Assembly (NCBI RefSeq): GCF_021390435.2 | Contig: NZ_JAJVCN010000003.1 | Span: 1,245,501-1,309,500 of the forward strand | Source: Kibdelosporangium philippinense | GTDB lineage: Bacteria; Actinomycetota; Actinomycetes; Mycobacteriales; Pseudonocardiaceae | Reading direction: 5' to 3' | Length of the DNA stretch: 64,000 bases | Shown here: piece after piece, positions 60,962 to 64,000 of the stretch | How positions within the stretch are numbered: position 1 is the stretch's first letter | Layout of the letters: the number at the start of each line of letters is the position of its first letter | Made by a program: the position numbers and the translations under genes | Notes under the pieces: model-generated | What the model was told of the DNA's origin: nothing | Seen by the model: only the letters and a program-made list of their open reading frames with translations | Database searches by the model: none

Positions 60962-62953
60962 TCAGCTGAGCGAGGCGACGAGCTCATCCACCGAGGTCAC
61001 CGGGCGGTCGCAGACATACCCGTGGCATACGTAGGCAGCAGGCTGTCCGTCAACCAACGGACGGTCGGTCAGCAACGGCGACGAGTCAGGCGCGCCCGCG
61101 AGCACCACAGCACCGCCGTGCGCCTTATGTACGGCCGCGGCGAGCAGCGCAGGACTGTCCCCGACGATCGCGACCTGGACCGGTCCCTGCGCCAACGCTT
61201 CCGCCACGCTCAGCCAGTGCCCGGCGAACCGCGGCGCCCGCGCGGCGAGCAGCCCTGCACGGGAAACCGCCTGTTCAGCGGCCTCACGGTAGATGCTCGT
61301 GCGCGAAGGACCGACCAAGGCCGAGGCTGTGAGCAGGGCGGACGCCAGTGCCGAAGCACCGGACGGGCTGGCGTTGTCGGACGGGTCCGCAGGTCGATGC
61401 ACCAGTGTCTCGGCGTCCTCGGCCGTGTCGAAGAAGGCGCCAGGGTTGTCCGGGTCGACGAACCGCGTCAAGGCGTCGTCGAGCAACGTGACCGCAGCGT
61501 CCAGCCAACGCTTCTCCCCTGTCGCCTGGTGCAGCGCGAGCAGTCCCTCCGCGAGGCACGCATAGTCCTCGAGCACACCGGCTGACGTTCCCACCTGACC
61601 GTCGCGTGACGTCCGCCGCAAACGACCGTCCACGAGGTGCAAGGTCAACAGCAGATCCGCTGCCCGAGAAGCCGCCTCGATCCACTCCGAGCGCGCGAAG
61701 AACACGCCAGCCTGGGCCAATGCCGTGATCGCGAGACCGTTCCACGCGGCAACGACCTTGTCGTCACGGCCTGGCTGCGGTCGCGTGGCCCGGACAGCCG
61801 AAAGACGCGACCGGACGCTCTCGTATCGCACGAGGTCATCGGGGTCCTCATGCAGCTGCAAGGTGGAGGTGCCGTGCTCGAACGTGCCTTCCGGCGTCAC
61901 ACGGAACAACGACGCCGCCCACGCGCCATCTTCGTCGCCGAGAACCTCGGTCAGCTGGGCCGGAGTCCAGACGTACGTCAGTCCCTCGACCCCGTCGGTG
62001 TCGGCGTCCAGCGAGGAAGCGAAGCCGCCTTCGGGCGTACCAAGGTCTCGCAGCAGGAATTCCGCGGTCTCGACGGCCACTCGGCGATACGTCTGACTGT
62101 CGGTCAACCGGGAAAGGTGCGTATAAACACCGAGCAGCAAAGCGTTGTCGTACAACATCTTCTCGAAGTGCGGCACCACCCACGCAGCGTCCACACTGTA
62201 CCGAGCGAACCCACCGGCGAGCTGGTCGTAGATCCCGCCACCGGCCATCGCGTCCGCCGACGCTTCCACAATGGACAAAGCCTCGACCGAGCCGGTCCGC
62301 TCGTGATGCCGGGTCAGGAACTCAAGCACCATGGACGGCGGAAACTTGGGCGCGCCACCGAATCCACCGTTACGCCGATCGAAATCACCAAGCAGCGAAG
62401 CAACAGCGCCATCCAGTGCCGCATTGTCCACAGCGGAGGACGGAAGCGGGGCCGAATGCGTGGCAAGGGAAGCGACGAGCTTGCCCGCGGCGCTGCGCAC
62501 CTCGTCGGATCGCTCGTCCCACGCCTGTACGATCGCCGCAAGCAACTGCTTGAACGACGGCATTCCGCCTTGGGGGCGAGGAGGATAGTAAGTGCCGCAA
62601 TGGAACGGCTCGCCGGACGGGGTCAGGAAACAGGTCATCGGCCAGCCGCCGTGGCCGGTCATCGCCTGGGTGGCGGTCATGTAGACCGCGTCGACGTCCG
62701 GCCGCTCCTCACGGTCCACTTTGATGTTCACGAAGTGCCGGTTCATCAACTCGGCGGTGTCGGCGTCCTCGAACGACTCGTGCGCCATCACATGGCACCA
62801 GTGACACGCGGCGTAACCGACCGAGAGCAACACCGGCACGTCGCGTTTCGCCGCCTCGGCGAACGCTTCGGGACTCCACGGCCACCAGTCGACCGGGTTG
62901 TCGGCGTGCTGCAGCAGGTACGGGCTCGTGGCCTCGGCCAGTCGATTCGCCAT
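60962..62953 (-). CDS. YyaL/SSP411-type protein: thioredoxin-like domain plus (alpha/alpha)6 barrel
   Basis: A 663-residue protein from ATG 62953. The N-terminal DUF255 thioredoxin-like domain (about 1-165) has SPYLLQHADNPVDWWPW, the CHWCH redox-like motif and NIKVDREERPDVD. The remainder is the helical barrel typical of six-hairpin glycosidase-like folds. The family is widespread and its reaction is not established. Monocistronic here. Confidence 0.9.
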   Translation of the reverse strand: MANRLAEATSPYLLQHADNPVDWWPWSPEAFAEAAKRDVPVLLSVGYAACHWCHVMAHESFEDADTAELMNRHFVNIKVDREERPDVDAVYMTATQAMTGHGGWPMTCFLTPSGEPFHCGTYYPPRPQGGMPSFKQLLAAIVQAWDERSDEVRSAAGKLVASLATHSAPLPSSAVDNAALDGAVASLLGDFDRRNGGFGGAPKFPPSMVLEFLTRHHERTGSVEALSIVEASADAMAGGGIYDQLAGGFARYSVDAAWVVPHFEKMLYDNALLLGVYTHLSRLTDSQTYRRVAVETAEFLLRDLGTPEGGFASSLDADTDGVEGLTYVWTPAQLTEVLGDEDGAWAASLFRVTPEGTFEHGTSTLQLHEDPDDLVRYESVRSRLSAVRATRPQPGRDDKVVAAWNGLAITALAQAGVFFARSEWIEAASRAADLLLTLHLVDGRLRRTSRDGQVGTSAGVLEDYACLAEGLLALHQATGEKRWLDAAVTLLDDALTRFVDPDNPGAFFDTAEDAETLVHRPADPSDNASPSGASALASALLTASALVGPSRTSIYREAAEQAVSRAGLLAARAPRFAGHWLSVAEALAQGPVQVAIVGDSPALLAAAVHKAHGGAVVLAGAPDSSPLLTDRPLVDGQPAAYVCHGYVCDRPVTSVDELVASLS

Positions 62954-63014
62954 GCCGTCAGCCTAGTTGCGGAAACAAGGTGAAGCGTGACGACGGATGC
63001 GGGACACTCACGCG

Positions 63015-64000
63015 GTGCTACTGACCTTGACCACGACACATCGTCCCGCGACCGATCTCGGCTTCTTGCTGCACAAGCATCCCGAGAAGGCGCAGTCCTT
63101 CCCGATCGCGGCTGGCATGGCACACGTGTTCTATCCCACGGCGACCGAGGACGAGTGCACGGCCGCGCTGCTGCTCGACATCGATCCGATAGAGCTGGTC
63201 CGCGGCCGGTACGACCGTGCGTTCACGCTGAACCAGTACGTCAACGACCGCCCGTACGCCGCCGGGTCGATGATGGCTGTCGCGCTGAGCGCGGTGTTCA
63301 AGACCGCGATGAACGGGGTCTTGAAATCGCGCCAGGAGCTCGCCGACACCGCCATCCCGCTGTCGATCCACATCCCGGCCGTCCCGTCGCGCGGTGGCCC
63401 TGAGCTGGTCGTCAAGCTGTTCGAACCGCTCGGCTGGCAGGTCGAGGCGAAAACCACCCCGCTGGACCCACAGTTCCCGGAGTGGGGCGACTCGCCGTAC
63501 ATCGACCTGCGGCTGACTGGTACACACCGACTTTCCGAAGCGCTACGGCATTTGTACGTTCTGTTGCCGGTACTGGACAACGCCAAGCACTACTGGGTGA
63601 CCGAGGAAGAGGTCACCAAGCTGCTCAGGGCGGGTGAGGGCTGGCTGGCCGAGCACCCGTCGCGTGAGCTGATCAGTCAGCGATACCTCAAGCACCGCAA
63701 GGCTTACGTCCGGTTCGCGCTGAGCAGGCTCGCGGAAGCGGACGAATCCGACGAGGAGGAGCTGGACAACGCCCTCGAAGCACCGATTGTCGAGGAGGAG
63801 CCCGACCGCCCGGTTCCGCTTGCCTTGCAGCGCAGGGGAAGCGTTGTCGCGGCACTGAAGGCTGCCGGTGCTCAGCGCGTGCTCGATCTCGGTTGCGGTG
63901 GTGGCGCGTTGCTGCGTGACCTCATCAAGGAGCCCACGTTCACCGAGATAGTCGGTGTGGACGTCTCCGCGCGTGCACTGGAGGTCGCCGCCCGGAAGTT
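63015..64000 (+). CDS. hen1: Hen1: RNA 3'-terminal ribose 2'-O-methyltransferase, 3' end cut by window
   Basis: GTG 63015 starts LLTLTTTHRPATDLGFLLHK and the frame is open to the window end (328 codons seen). The N-terminal Hen1-specific domain (about 1-250) has GMAHVFYPTATEDECTAALL and YVNDRPYAAGSMMAVAL. The methyltransferase domain begins near 275 with VLDLGCGGGALL and VVGVDVSARALEVAA-like sequence. With Pnkp, whose gene normally follows, Hen1 repairs and marks cleaved RNAs such as tRNAs. The remaining ~130 residues and any pnkp gene lie outside. Confidence 0.9.
   Translation, partial: MLLTLTTTHRPATDLGFLLHKHPEKAQSFPIAAGMAHVFYPTATEDECTAALLLDIDPIELVRGRYDRAFTLNQYVNDRPYAAGSMMAVALSAVFKTAMNGVLKSRQELADTAIPLSIHIPAVPSRGGPELVVKLFEPLGWQVEAKTTPLDPQFPEWGDSPYIDLRLTGTHRLSEALRHLYVLLPVLDNAKHYWVTEEEVTKLLRAGEGWLAEHPSRELISQRYLKHRKAYVRFALSRLAEADESDEEELDNALEAPIVEEEPDRPVPLALQRRGSVVAALKAAGAQRVLDLGCGGGALLRDLIKEPTFTEIVGVDVSARALEVAARK

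Overview
The window is high-GC actinobacterial DNA, most likely from a Pseudonocardiaceae-type genome (Amycolatopsis, Kibdelosporangium or Lentzea relatives). Pointers are frequent GTG starts with 4-nt ATGA/GTGA overlaps, XRE-DUF5753/DUF397 pairs, DUF3558-PPE-EspG modules, a decayed FtsK/DUF2637 integrative element, DUF6542 beside ispH, a lipid-droplet protein beside xseA, and Hen1. The genus is inference from gene content. I saw no rRNA, tRNA or CRISPR array.

Positions 1-11 kb are accessory. They hold a two-gene membrane unit, a broken AbiEii-like nucleotidyltransferase, a type VII secretion (ESX) accessory module (small ESX-like protein, DUF3558 lipoprotein, PPE protein, EspG), a small cysteine-rich reverse operon facing an XRE regulator across a perfect palindrome, then a second ESX-like unit (WXG-type protein, alpha/beta hydrolase, lipoprotein). 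Positions 11-16.7 kb are a graveyard: an HsdR tail fused to an FtsK/TraB head, frameshifted DUF2637 and HTH genes, a truncated transposase, one intact IS5-type element with matched ends, a DpnI-like restriction endonuclease and a degenerate reading frame.

Positions 16.7-45 kb are mostly chromosomal core. DNA repair genes are prominent: ychF, ada-alkA fusion, ogt, sbcC-sbcD, rmuC and xseA-xseB. sbcD, rmuC and the later ATP-dependent DNA ligase share a promoter of the SOS-independent damage type (TTGTCRGTG-N8-TAnnnT). Metabolic and envelope genes follow: ispH, glpX, fumC, a ferredoxin reductase, two L,D-transpeptidase lipoproteins, a trypsin, and two bacterial PH-domain membrane proteins. An EamA transporter/MocR regulator pair has been tandemly duplicated, with the second MocR reduced to its C-terminus. 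A ~50-nt palindromic repeat occurs three times at gene ends and twice supplies the stop codon of the upstream gene.

Positions 45.6-49.8 kb carry an unusual compact cassette: CMP kinase and HIT protein forward; HIT-like protein, ThiL/PurM-like kinase, membrane/GAF-like protein and methyltransferase reverse, converging with overlap. This is the best candidate for an undescribed pathway. Positions 50-64 kb hold the ligase, an ABC exporter, PhoH2 with a structured leader, paired chaplin-like secreted proteins with duplicated promoters, a short-chain cis-prenyltransferase, TrhA, two beta-trefoil secreted proteins flanking an orphan DarG-like macrodomain, a Nudix protein, YyaL and the start of hen1 (RNA repair).

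Several genes carry apparent single-base frameshifts, three of them beside G/C runs. Either local decay or assembly indels could explain them.
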